64,000 bases of DNA from Agrococcus sp. SGAir0287 (lineage in GTDB: Bacteria > Actinomycetota > Actinomycetes > Actinomycetales > Microbacteriaceae), in the NCBI RefSeq assembly GCF_005484985.1, contig NZ_CP027942.1, positions 2,666,001 to 2,730,000 on the forward strand, read 5' to 3'. Every line of letters starts with the position of its first letter. The stretch's first letter is position 1. A program made the position numbers and the translations under genes. Shown piece after piece: positions 49,936 through 57,793 of the stretch. A model generated the notes under the pieces. It had not been told where the DNA came from and did no database searches. It saw nothing but the letters and a program-made list of their open reading frames with translations.

Positions 49936-50298
49936 CTAGCCGCGCGCGGCCTCGTCGTCGCCAAGGTCCGCGAGCGCCACGGCGACGGCATCCGTCGCCT
50001 CGTCGATGCGCGCGTCGAACTGCAGGCGCGTGATGGGGCGCAGGATGGGCAGGCGACGGTGGCTCTCCGCAGCCTCGCGCGCCTCGTCGGCCGCCTGGCA
50101 GGCCGCGAGGATGCACATGGCGACCGAGCGGTCGAGGTCGGTGTCGCCGAGGTGCTCGCTGGCGGAGGCGGCGCAGGCGTCGACGCGGTCGAGCTCGGCG
50201 ACGTCGCGGATGCCGATCGTCTCGTCGTCGAAGGCGCGCAGCACGCTCTGCATCTCGAGGAGGTCGGTGGTGACGTCGTTCGGCACGGAGACGATCAT
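49936..50298 (-). CDS. Hypothetical helical protein
   Basis: A 120-residue, mostly helical and acidic protein. No family is recognised. Segments EMQSVLRAFDDETIGIRDVAELDRVDACAASASEHLG and MCILAACQAADEAREAAESHRR suggest amphipathic helices; three cysteines may be chance. The ATG at 50298 begins MIVSVPNDVTTD; no strong ribosome site is seen. Upstream are repeat blocks, not genes. Low certainty that it is expressed. Confidence 0.5.
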   Translation of the reverse strand: MIVSVPNDVTTDLLEMQSVLRAFDDETIGIRDVAELDRVDACAASASEHLGDTDLDRSVAMCILAACQAADEAREAAESHRRLPILRPITRLQFDARIDEATDAVAVALADLGDDEAARG

Positions 50299-50372
50299 GC
50301 ACCCATCCGCCGTCACCGTGCGAGGCGAGCGCTGCGTGTCCCCTGAGCGGCTGCGCAGCGGGCGGCTCTGCA

Positions 50373-50531
50373 CCTGCTGGTCGAGGAGCGCGCGAGCGCG
50401 AGCGAGCACGCGTCACGAGACCACGCGACCCGCGCCTCCCGCCCAGCCCCGAGCGTGGTCGCGTCGGGAAGGCTCGTCACGTGGTCTCGTGACGGCTCCT
50501 CGCTCGCGCTCGGGGCCTCCTCGACCAGCTG
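50373..50531. repeat. 159-bp palindromic repeat F, copy 1
   Basis: Contains inner arms CGTCACGAGACCACG and CGTGGTCTCGTGACG and outer arms GCTGGTCGAGGAG and CTCCTCGACCAGC, so it can fold into one long stem. A near-identical copy lies at 50755-50912 (two substitutions and one 1-nt deletion). Intergenic, no protein. Confidence 0.9.
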
Positions 50532-50550
50532 CTGGGGGGCGGCGGCACCC

Positions 50551-50680
50551 TTCGAGGCTCGCTGCGCTCGCACCTCAGGGAGCGGTCGTGACCGATCGCG
50601 CGTCGCGAGGGGGCGCTCCCCAGCTGCTGGGGAGGGGCGGCACCCTTCGAGGCTCGCTGCGCTCGCACCTCAGGGAGCGG
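50551..50680. repeat. Family B dispersed elements B2a and B2b
   Basis: Two copies of a ~35-bp element starting TTCGAGGCTCGCTGCGCTCG (50551-50585, 50646-50680), 95 bp apart with matching CAGCTGCTGGGG flanks, so the 95-bp block is duplicated. Related to B1 and to 55202-55378. Confidence 0.85.
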
Positions 50681-50754
50681 TCGTGACCGATCGCGCGGCG
50701 CGAGCGAGGAGCGCTCGCGACGGAGCCAGGCTGCCGAGGGGAGCGGGCGCCGAT

Positions 50755-50912
50755 CCTGCTGGTCGAGGAGCGCGCGAGCGCGAGCGAGCACGCGTCACGA
50801 GACCACGCGACCCGCGCCTCCCGCCCAGCCCCGAGCGTGGTCGCGCCGGGAAGGCTCGTCACGCGGTCTCGTGACGGCTCCTCGCTGCGCTCGGGGCCTC
50901 CTCGACCAGCTG
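50755..50912. repeat. 158-bp palindromic repeat F, copy 2
   Basis: Second copy of repeat F, offset about 382 bp from the first. The differences fall at a TCGTCGGG/CGCCGGG site, a GTGG/GCGG site and one lost C, so copies are recent or kept alike by conversion. Confidence 0.9.
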
Positions 50913-50944
50913 ATGGGTGGCACACGCCGACGGGTTCGGCATCC

Positions 50945-50979
50945 TTCGAGGCTCGCTGCGCTCGCACCTCAGGGAGCGA
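50945..50979. repeat. Family B element B2c at the 3' end of the P450 gene
   Basis: Same element as B2a; the gene's stop codon (TCA on the plus strand, 50969-50971) lies inside it. Thus the repeat overlaps the end of the flavodoxin reading frame. Confidence 0.8.
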
Positions 50980-53957
50980 CTGCAGGCACCGCCGCTTCCG
51001 CCGCCTCCGCCGCGAGCACGCCGTCCGCCCACTCGCGCGCGACGTCGCCGGCGTCGAGCGGTCCGGAGGCGTCGTGCCGCCCGTACTCGCCGATGCGCGT
51101 CGCGCCGCGGGCGGCGAGCGCCTCGTCGACGATCTCGGAGCCGCGCGAGTACGTCCTCGCGTACGACCGGTCGCCCATGCCCAGCACGGCGTAGCGCAGC
51201 CCGGCGAGCGACGCATCGCCCTCCTCGAGCGCCCGCACGAACGGCCGCGCCGTCGTGGGCACCTCGCCGTCGCCGTACGTCGCGCACACCACGAGATGCA
51301 GACGGGCTGCGTCCAGCCCGTGCGGATCGGCGTCGGCGAGGTCGACGACCTCGACGTCGGCGCGATCCGCGAGGTGCCGGGCGAGCTCGTCGGCGACGAG
51401 CTCGGCCCCGCCGGACTCCGAGCCGAACAGGATGGTCACGGGCACTCGCTCGCCCCCGCCCGACCCGCCGCTCTCCGACGCCTCCGGCAGCACGATCGAC
51501 GCATCCGCGGCGGCTGCGCGCATCGCCGCGACCGAGCGCAGCTTCGCGCGACGTCGCCCGGGCGCCGCGGCGGCCGTCTCGACCGCGTCGATGCGCCGCC
51601 AGCCGTCGAAGTCGACGGCATCGTCGAACGCGAGCCCAGCGTGGCCGATCGGCGCCGCGCCGGCCGCGAGGTCGTCGAGCACGAGACCCGCGAGCCCCCT
51701 TCGCGTCGGCGCGCTGGTCGGGGATCGTGCCCCGCGGTCCGCGCCGCAGCCAGCCCGCGACGTACAGCCCGGGCTCGACGCGGCCGTCGGGATGCGCGCC
51801 CGGCTCGACGAGGCGGTCGGCCCCCGCCGCGAAGCCGATCGCGGTGACGACCGCATCGGCGTCGAGCACGCGCTCCCCCGCCGGCGTCGCCACGCGGACG
51901 CCGGTCACGGCATCCTCGCCCTCGATGGCGACCGGCGTCGCCGAGAACCACCAGTGCACGCGAACCCGCACGTCGCCGACCGCGTCGGCCGAGCGGGCCG
52001 CGAGCGCGCGGACCGCATCGAGTCGCGCATCCTTGCCCGGTGCCGCCGCGTCGAGGTCGGCGTCGTGCACGACGTGCGCGACGCCGGCGAGCGCGGCGAG
52101 CTCGCGGACCATGACCGGATCGAAGCGCGCCGCCGACGGCGACGAGCGGCCCACGAGGTGCAGCTGGCGCACCTCGCCTGCGAGCGCGTCGCGCACGGCG
52201 TCGTCGACGTCGGTGCCGTCGAGGTCGGCCGCGTCGCGCACGACGAGCCGCGCGACGTCGACGGCGACGTTGCCGTGGCCGACGACGACCACGCGGCGTC
52301 CGAGCCGCGGCACCGCCTCCTCGTCGGGATGCCCGTTCAGCACCCGCGTCACGACGCCCGCGCCGACGACGCCCGGCAGGTCGGCCCCGGGGATCGCGAG
52401 CGCCGCGTCCACCGGCAGCCCGGTCGCGAGCACGACGGCGTCGTACGTCTCGCGCAGCCGCGCGAGCAGCGCCGCGTCGACGTGCACGCCGCCGACGAAC
52501 CGCACGCCCTCGTGCAGGAAGAGCCGGTCGAACTGGCGGCTCACGGCCTTCGTGCCCTGATGGTCGGCGGCCACGCCATGGCGGACGAGCCCGTACGGCA
52601 CGGGCAGGCGGTCGAGCACGTCGATGCGCGCCGCCGGCATCGCGCGCCGCAGCGCCTGCGCCGAGAAGCATCCTGCGGGACCCGATCCGACGACGGCGAC
52701 GCTCGGCGCGAGGTCGGCGGATGCCGCCTGCCGCGTCGCGTCGACCGCGACCGGCGCGCTCGCCAGGGTGGCCGCATCCCATGCCACGGGCAGCGTCAGC
52801 ATGCCGCGGAAGACCCAGCCGCCGATCTCGGCGGGCCGCTCGGCCACGAGGTCGAGCCCGCGGAGCCGCTCGAAGAGCATCGGCAGCGCGACGTCGGCGA
52901 CGGCCGAGCGCGCCGCCCAGTTGCCCAGGCACACGTGCACGCCCTTCGAGAACGCGAGGTGCGGCTTGACCTCGCGGCGCACGTCGAACGCCTCCGGGCG
53001 ATCCCACACGCGCTCGTCGCGATTCGCCGAGAGGATGCAGATGCCCAGCCGCGCGCCCTGCGGCAGCGTGACGCCGGCGAGCTCGACCTCGCGCGTCGTC
53101 TGCCGCGAGTAGAGGCCGATGGGCGAGATCCAGCGGATCGTCTCCTCGAACACCGTCGGCCAGAGCGTCGCGTCGGCCTCGACGATGCGGCGCTGCTCGG
53201 GGTGCTCGAACAGCGCCCACGCCGCGACGCCGAGCGCGTCGCGCGGCTCGTTGAGGCCGCCGCCGATCGTCATCTTGACGTTCGCGCGGATGCGCTCGAT
53301 CGGCATCCGATAGTCGGGGATGCGCAGCAGCTGCGAGATGAGGGAGTGGTCGGGATGCTGCGCGTGCCACGCGAGCATCTCGTCGAGCGCGGCGTCGACC
53401 TCGTCGAACGACCGCCTCCCCTTGGCCCACACCTCGGGGTCGTCGGCGTAGTTGCCCGTCGCGTCGATGAGGGTCTGCGACCAGCGCTGCAGGTCGGTCT
53501 GGTGCACGTTGTGGAAGCCGAGCATCTCGCGAAGGTTCTCGGCCGCGAAGGGGGCGGCGAAGTCCCAGATGAGGTCGGCCTCGCCGGGGCCCTTCGCGAC
53601 GAGCTCGTCGAGGTAGCGTGCGGCGTTGCGCTCGAAGACCCCGCGCCAGACGCGCCGCACGACGCCGGGCCGCAGCGTCGGCTGCCACGCCTGCCGCTCG
53701 AGCCGATGCTCGGGGTCGTCGCGCCGCAGCATCGAGTGCCCCATGGCGCGGATCTGCAGCGACCCCTCCTCGTTCGCCGAGAACGTCTCCTGGTCGAGCT
53801 CGGTCGCGTGCACCGCCTCGTAGGAGGTGATGAGGTAGCGCCCGACCGCCGGCACCCAGTGCACGCCACCCTCGTCGCGCAGGCGCTCGTAGATGGGGAA
53901 CGGGTCGCGATGCAGGTCGGGGATGCGCACCCAGTCGGCGACGGGAGGGGTCGGCAT
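50969..53957 (-). CDS. P450 - FprA-type reductase - flavodoxin fusion, apparent frameshift
   Basis: Three domains in one gene. Residues 1-395 are cytochrome P450: ExxR at 272-275 (EETIR), haem motif FSKGVHVCLG with Cys343, but an unusual I-helix TIGGGLNEPRD where AGxxT is normal. Residues 415-753 are an adrenodoxin reductase/FprA-like unit: FAD loop VVGSGPAG, NADPH loop VVGHGNVA and the terminal GWLRRGPRGTIPDQRADAK. The rest, in another frame, is an FMN domain: TILFGSESGGAELVADELA, VCATYGDGEVP and GMGDRSY. Total would be 995 residues. An extra G in 51695-51699 shifts frame after K753. ATG 53957 has GGAG 8 nt upstream. Divergent from a LysR gene. Electron path NADPH-FAD-FMN-haem is inferred. 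It may be broken or a sequencing error. Confidence 0.8.
51695..51699 (-). other. Frameshift site: five-G run
   Basis: On the minus strand AAGGGGGCT should read AAG-GGG-CTC, so one G is extra. Before it the reading frame is reductase (ending DQRADAK), after it GLAGLVLDDL begins the flavodoxin linker. A deletion of one G restores a single 995-codon frame. It is uncertain whether the run is real, polymorphic or slippery. Confidence 0.75.
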
Positions 53958-54090
53958 GGTCTCGCTCCGCTTCCGCGCGCGGCGTCGTCGCTGCGCGCAC
54001 CTCCAGCATCCGCGTCTCGCTTCCTCGTGAAAAACGGAGAGATGCGAGATGCTTCCGCGATGGAACCGTGGAATCACCTTCGCCCCGGTG

Positions 54091-54164
54091 ATCGGTCATT
54101 CGATTCCGCTGCGTGGTCGACAGGTGCTGCGATCTGCCTCCGAACGCAGCATCGAGTGACCGAT
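54091..54164. promoter_or_regulatory. LysR operator candidate in the P450/LysR intergenic region
   Basis: ATCGGTCATTCGAT (54091-54104) and ATCGAGTGACCGAT (54151-54164) are each ATCG-N6-CGAT palindromes and are also inverted to each other, followed by matching GCTGCG/CGCAGC. Two sites about 60 bp apart fit tetrameric LysR binding between divergent genes. Confidence 0.6.
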
Positions 54165-54181
54165 GAGAGGAAGGAGATCGG

Positions 54182-55105
54182 ATGAGCCGCGACGCACAGG
54201 TACCCGACCTCACGCTGCGGCAGCTCGCATACCTCGTCGCGGCTGCCGACGCCGGCACCATCGCTGCGGCGTCCGCGCGGCTGCACGTGTCGGCGTCGGC
54301 GATGTCGGATGGGATCGCCGAGCTCGAGCGCGCGCTCGGCGCGCACCTCGCGATCCGCCGCCGCGCGCACGGACTCACCCTCACGAGCGCCGGCGCCCAC
54401 GTGGTCGCGCAGGCGCGACCCATCCTCGCCGCCGCGCTGGAGCTCGAGCGGAGCGTCGCCGCGGGCGACGCCCTCGTCGGCCCCATCACGATCGCGTGCT
54501 TCCCGACGCTCGTGCCGACGATCCTCCCGCCGCTGCTCGCCGGCTTCGCCGCCGCGCATCCCGGCGTCGACCTGCGCGTCGTCGAGACGACGCAGGACGG
54601 GCTCGCGGGCCGCATCGAGTCGGGCGAGATCGACGTCGCGGTGGTCTACGAGACGCTCGTGCCCGGCAACCCGCGTCGGCGACGCCTCTACGCCCTGCCG
54701 GCGCACGTCGTGCTCGCCGCCGACGATCCGCTCGCGGCGCAGCCGACCGTGCGGCTCGAGACGCTCGTCGACCGCGACCTCATCCTGCTCGACGCGCCGC
54801 CGTCGAGCGAGCACACGCTGTCGCTCTTCGCCGCCCGCGGGCTGACGCCGCGCATCCGCCAGCGCGTGCGCGGCTACGAGGCGGTGCGCACGCTCGTCGC
54901 GCGCGGGCTCGGCTACGGCATCCTCGTGCAGCGCCCGGCGAACCCCGCGAGCTACGAGGGGCTGCCGCTCGCGGTGCGGGAGATCGAGCCGGCGGTGGAT
55001 CCGGTCGGCGTGGACGTCATCTGGTCGGCGGAGGCGGAGCCGCCCGCGCGCGTCGCGGCGCTCATCGACTTCGCGACCTCGCTGGAGTGGCCGACGCCCG
55101 TCTGA
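54182..55105 (+). CDS. LysR family transcriptional regulator
   Basis: A 307-residue LTTR. The winged helix (about 8-68) contains LRQLAYLVAAADAGTIAAASARLHVSASAMSDGIAELERALG. The effector domain (about 95-300) begins GPITIACFPTLVPTILPPLLAGF, with strand DLRVVETTQDGLAGRIESGEIDVAVVYE, typical of aromatic-responsive members. AGGAAGGAG precedes the ATG by 5 nt. It diverges from the P450 fusion gene and probably regulates it; an effector aromatic would be the P450 substrate or product. LTTR T-N11-A sites are seen only loosely. Confidence 0.92.
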   Translation: MSRDAQVPDLTLRQLAYLVAAADAGTIAAASARLHVSASAMSDGIAELERALGAHLAIRRRAHGLTLTSAGAHVVAQARPILAAALELERSVAAGDALVGPITIACFPTLVPTILPPLLAGFAAAHPGVDLRVVETTQDGLAGRIESGEIDVAVVYETLVPGNPRRRRLYALPAHVVLAADDPLAAQPTVRLETLVDRDLILLDAPPSSEHTLSLFAARGLTPRIRQRVRGYEAVRTLVARGLGYGILVQRPANPASYEGLPLAVREIEPAVDPVGVDVIWSAEAEPPARVAALIDFATSLEWPTPV

Positions 55106-55201
55106 GGCGCAGGGCATCTGCGACTCGGGCGCGTCGAGGCCCGGGGCGGAGATCGGATGCCGCGAGCCCGACCCTGCGGGGGACGATGCGCGGGTGCTCC
55201 A

Positions 55202-55378
55202 TTCGAGGCTCGCTGCGCTCGCACCTCAGGGAGCGGAGCGTTGGACGGCTGGCCCGTGGTCTGGACGGCCACCCTTCCAGGCTCGCTCCGCTCGCACCTC
55301 AGGGAGCGGAGCATAGGACGGCTGACCCGGCGTCTGGACGGCCACCCCTCGAGGCTCGCTGCGCTCGCACCTAGGGGA
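55202..55378. repeat. 73-bp tandem repeat of family B elements (B3)
   Basis: Three B elements (starting at 55202, 55275 and 55348) are spaced exactly 73 bp apart, joined by a GGACGGCTG.C..GTCTGGACGGCCACCC linker. The last copy is cut short and diverged at its end (CACCTAGGGG). Lies between the LysR stop and the HtaA-domain gene. Confidence 0.88.
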
Positions 55379-55488
55379 CGGAACGGTGGGCGGCCGTGGC
55401 GTCGAGCGCCTCGCATGGCGGACGACGAGCGGACCGTCCACATCCCTCACTGCTCGCGCTCGCCGGCATCCTCGCGGCCGGCCCCGGC

Positions 55489-55494
55489 TACGCT
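55489..55494 (+). promoter_or_regulatory. TACGCT -10 box, leaderless geometry
   Basis: TACGCT ends 6 nt before the ATG at 55501; no ribosome site is present. Confidence 0.5.
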
Positions 55495-55500
55495 GTGGCG

Positions 55501-55989
55501 ATGCCCGACCCCGTGCCGACGCCGGCCGACGACGCCACCGCATTCGGCCCCTCCGCGCCGCCCGGGAGCCTCGTGTGGCGCATCAAGGAGTCGCTCATCG
55601 CCTACGTGCGCGGCATGTCCGACGGCGAGGTGCTGCTCGACGACGGCGTGGTCGAGACGGCCGAGGGCTTCGCCTTCCCGCCGCGCGGCCTCGACGGCGA
55701 CACCCTCCGGTTCGGCGGCGTCGTGACGTTCGAGGGCCACAACGGCATGATGCACGTCGAGCTGTCGGAGCCTTCGCTCACGCCCGTCGGCGACGGCTGG
55801 CGCGTCGAGTTCTCGGATCCGGATGCGCCGACCGTGCGCCTGCACTTCGCCGACGTCGCAGCGATCGAGGAGGCGGATGCCGGCGGCCGCCGAGGCTTGG
55901 GCACGACCCTGACCGCCGACGGCGCCGACCTGTTCTTCGGCCCCTACGAGGCCGGCACGCCCCTCGACGACCCGCGCGTCGTCGGCTGA
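55501..55989 (+). CDS. HtaA-domain protein without signal peptide
   Basis: A 162-residue protein with the HtaA (haem transport-associated) pattern: SLVWRIKESLIAYVRGM, GFAFPP, LRFGGVVTFEGHNGMMHVELSEPSL. In known HtaA the haem ligands are a Tyr in the SxxxYV part and a His in the GHxG part, both present here (AYV, GHNG), with another Tyr late (FGPYEAG). Unlike exported HtaA it has no signal peptide or anchor and is half the usual length, so cytosolic haem binding or trafficking is inferred. Leaderless promoter. Alone on its transcript. Confidence 0.78.
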   Translation: MPDPVPTPADDATAFGPSAPPGSLVWRIKESLIAYVRGMSDGEVLLDDGVVETAEGFAFPPRGLDGDTLRFGGVVTFEGHNGMMHVELSEPSLTPVGDGWRVEFSDPDAPTVRLHFADVAAIEEADAGGRRGLGTTLTADGADLFFGPYEAGTPLDDPRVVG

Positions 55990-56131
55990 GCGCCGGACGC
56001 GGTCGAGACGCCCGCCTCCGCGCGGCCGTCGCTCCTCGGCTGTCCGACGCGGACGGGATGGCGCGCGCCCGGCCATCGGCGCGCGGCGACCGTCGACCAG
56101 CGCCGATCCCGCTGACCGCGCGCCGCGACGA

Positions 56132-56386
56132 TCAGGCGACCACGACGCCCGCGCCGATGGCCATCACCAGCAGGATGAACCCGATGGCGCCCCCGACGAC
56201 CGCGGCGACCGTGAGCGCGCGCGGGATCGTCTCGCGCCGCCGCAGCCGCGCGAATCGGACGGCGAGCACGACGAGCGCGAGGACCACCACGACGGCGCCG
56301 ACCACGCCGAGCGTCTGGAAGACGGGCGTGAGGTCGGCGGTGAGCGGGTCGGAGGGTCCGGCGTCGTCGCCTGCGAGGAAGAGCAT
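56132..56386 (-). CDS. Small two-helix membrane protein
   Basis: An 84-residue hypothetical. A short polar N-terminus (LFLAGDDAGPSDPLTADLTP) is followed by two helices, about 22-43 and 57-82, joined by a basic loop (FARLRRRETIPRA), placing the loop in the cytosol. No family is recognised. GGAAG lies upstream of the ATG at 56386. Neighbours are repeats and a betaine ABC operon on the same strand, but the gap of 430 nt argues against co-transcription. Confidence 0.6.
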   Translation of the reverse strand: MLFLAGDDAGPSDPLTADLTPVFQTLGVVGAVVVVLALVVLAVRFARLRRRETIPRALTVAAVVGGAIGFILLVMAIGAGVVVA

Positions 56387-56575
56387 GCGGCAAGGCTTCC
56401 CGCGATGCGCCGCGCCGCCCACCGCCTGGACAGGCGACCGTCGAGGCGGCTATGCCCGGAGACCGTCATCGCGTGTCGCACGGCAGGCGATCGCGGCTCC
56501 GGAGGCAGCGGACGCACGACGGGCGGATGCCTGCGTGGCCCGACCGTCACCGCCGACCCTCGTGTCGCCGTGCGT

Positions 56576-56733
56576 TTCGCAGGCGATCCGCATGTGCCGA
56601 GGGAAGATCCCCCTCCGCCACCCCTGATCGCCTGCAGAACGTGCACGGCCCGATCCCGGACCGCGACGTCTCGCAGGCGATCCCGGCCCACGAGGGAGCA
56701 TTCCCCTCCAGAGGCGGAATCGCCTGCAGAACG
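56576..56733. repeat. Palindromic repeat family C, copies C1a and C1b
   Basis: C1a (56576-56640) and C1b (56669-56733) share TTCGCAGGCGATC-like left arms and GATCGCCTGCAGAA-like right arms, with an inner GAGGGA..TCCCCTC stem. C2a/C2b at 61.6-61.8 kb are stronger relatives. A degenerate half-copy is seen near 56466-56500. No gene in this stretch. Confidence 0.82.
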
Positions 56734-56767
56734 GAAGACCCCGCACGACCCCCCGGGACACGCCAAC

Positions 56768-56794
56768 GGGGCGGCGACCGAAGGCCGCCGCCCC
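56768..56794. terminator. GC hairpin after the betaine-binding-protein gene
   Basis: GGGGCGGCG (56768-56776) pairs with CGCCGCCCC (56786-56794). It lies 21 nt past the stop of the minus-strand gene at 56815. Confidence 0.65.
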
Positions 56795-56814
56795 GCCCGC
56801 CGTCGAGGATCCGA

Positions 56815-57726
56815 CTACTCGACGACGATCGTGTCGTACGCGTCGGGGTTCGCCTCGAGCCAGGCCTCGATGGCCTCGGCCTCGCGACCCTCGCCGTACT
56901 CGTTGACGACCATGTCCTCGAGCGACGCGTACTGCTCGTCGGTCAGCTGGATGCCGGCGATGTACTCCGCCGCCTCGGGGAACTCCTCCGCGAAGCCCGC
57001 GGTCGCGAGGAAGTGCAGGCCCTCGGTGCCGCCCATGAGGCCGTTCGGGTCCTCGAGCGCGCGCAGGTCGTACGACGCATTCGCCCAGTACGGCGCCCAC
57101 GACGTCACGACGATGTCGCGCTCGGCGGCGATGGCGGTGTCGAGCTCGGCGAGCATCGCCGCGGTCGACGAGGTGACGAGCTCGTAGTCGTCGAGGCCCG
57201 CCTCGGGCATCATCGACTGCGTCTGCGCCGTGAGGCCCGCGCCGGGCTCGATGCCGACGATCCGGCCGCCGAAGCGGTCCGCCTGGCCGACGAGGTCGTC
57301 GATCGACGTGACGTCCTCGACGTACGAGGGCACCGAGAGGTTGAGGCTCGCACCCTCGTAGTAGGTGCCGAGGTCCTCGATCGAGTCGCCGTACTCCTCC
57401 ATGTAGGAGGCGTGGGTCAGCTCGGGCCATGCCGAGGGGTAGATGTCGACGTCGCCCTGCGCGAGGCCGGTGTACAGGGGTCCGGCCTCGGTGAGCTCCT
57501 GCATCTCGACCGTGTAGCCGAGCTGCTCGAGCTGGTGCTCGAGGAGATAGGCGGTCGAGAGGCCGTCGGTCCACGAGGGGAGGAAGCCGAGGGTGATGGT
57601 GCCCAAGCTGTCGCCCGAGCCCTCGCCGGAGCCGCCCTCGGCCTGGTCGCCGGTCGCGCAGCCCGTGAGGGCGATGGCGGCGGCTGCGCCGATGGCGGCG
57701 ATGCTGGTGATGCGGTTGCGCTGCAT
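56815..57726 (-). CDS. Glycine-betaine/choline ABC transporter binding lipoprotein
   Basis: A 303-residue OpuAC/ProX-like protein. It has a lipoprotein signal (basic QRNRI start, hydrophobic core, lipobox IALTGC), so it is attached outside the membrane. The mature region starts GTITLGFLPSWTDGLSTAYLLEHQLEQLGYTVEM, with PSAWPELTHASYMEEYG and SWAPYWANASYD showing aromatic residues that cage the quaternary ammonium. Last gene of a three-gene operon after the permease and ATPase. Substrate could be glycine betaine, carnitine or choline. Confidence 0.92.
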   Translation of the reverse strand: MQRNRITSIAAIGAAAAIALTGCATGDQAEGGSGEGSGDSLGTITLGFLPSWTDGLSTAYLLEHQLEQLGYTVEMQELTEAGPLYTGLAQGDVDIYPSAWPELTHASYMEEYGDSIEDLGTYYEGASLNLSVPSYVEDVTSIDDLVGQADRFGGRIVGIEPGAGLTAQTQSMMPEAGLDDYELVTSSTAAMLAELDTAIAAERDIVVTSWAPYWANASYDLRALEDPNGLMGGTEGLHFLATAGFAEEFPEAAEYIAGIQLTDEQYASLEDMVVNEYGEGREAEAIEAWLEANPDAYDTIVVE

Positions 57727-57793
57727 GCGTGGTGCCTTTCGTATGTCGTTCGTGCGTTGCGTATCGGGATGGGTTCGGAAGGGGCGAGGAGCC

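Noticed and set aside
50313..50874. ORFs in the F/B2 repeat block
   Set aside because: They contain inverted-repeat-derived sequence and no domain; overlapping frames on both strands are equally open.
53958..54077. Longer start for the P450 gene (ATG 54077)
   Set aside because: The extra 40 residues are Arg-rich and cover the likely promoter/operator; the ATG at 53957 has a ribosome site.
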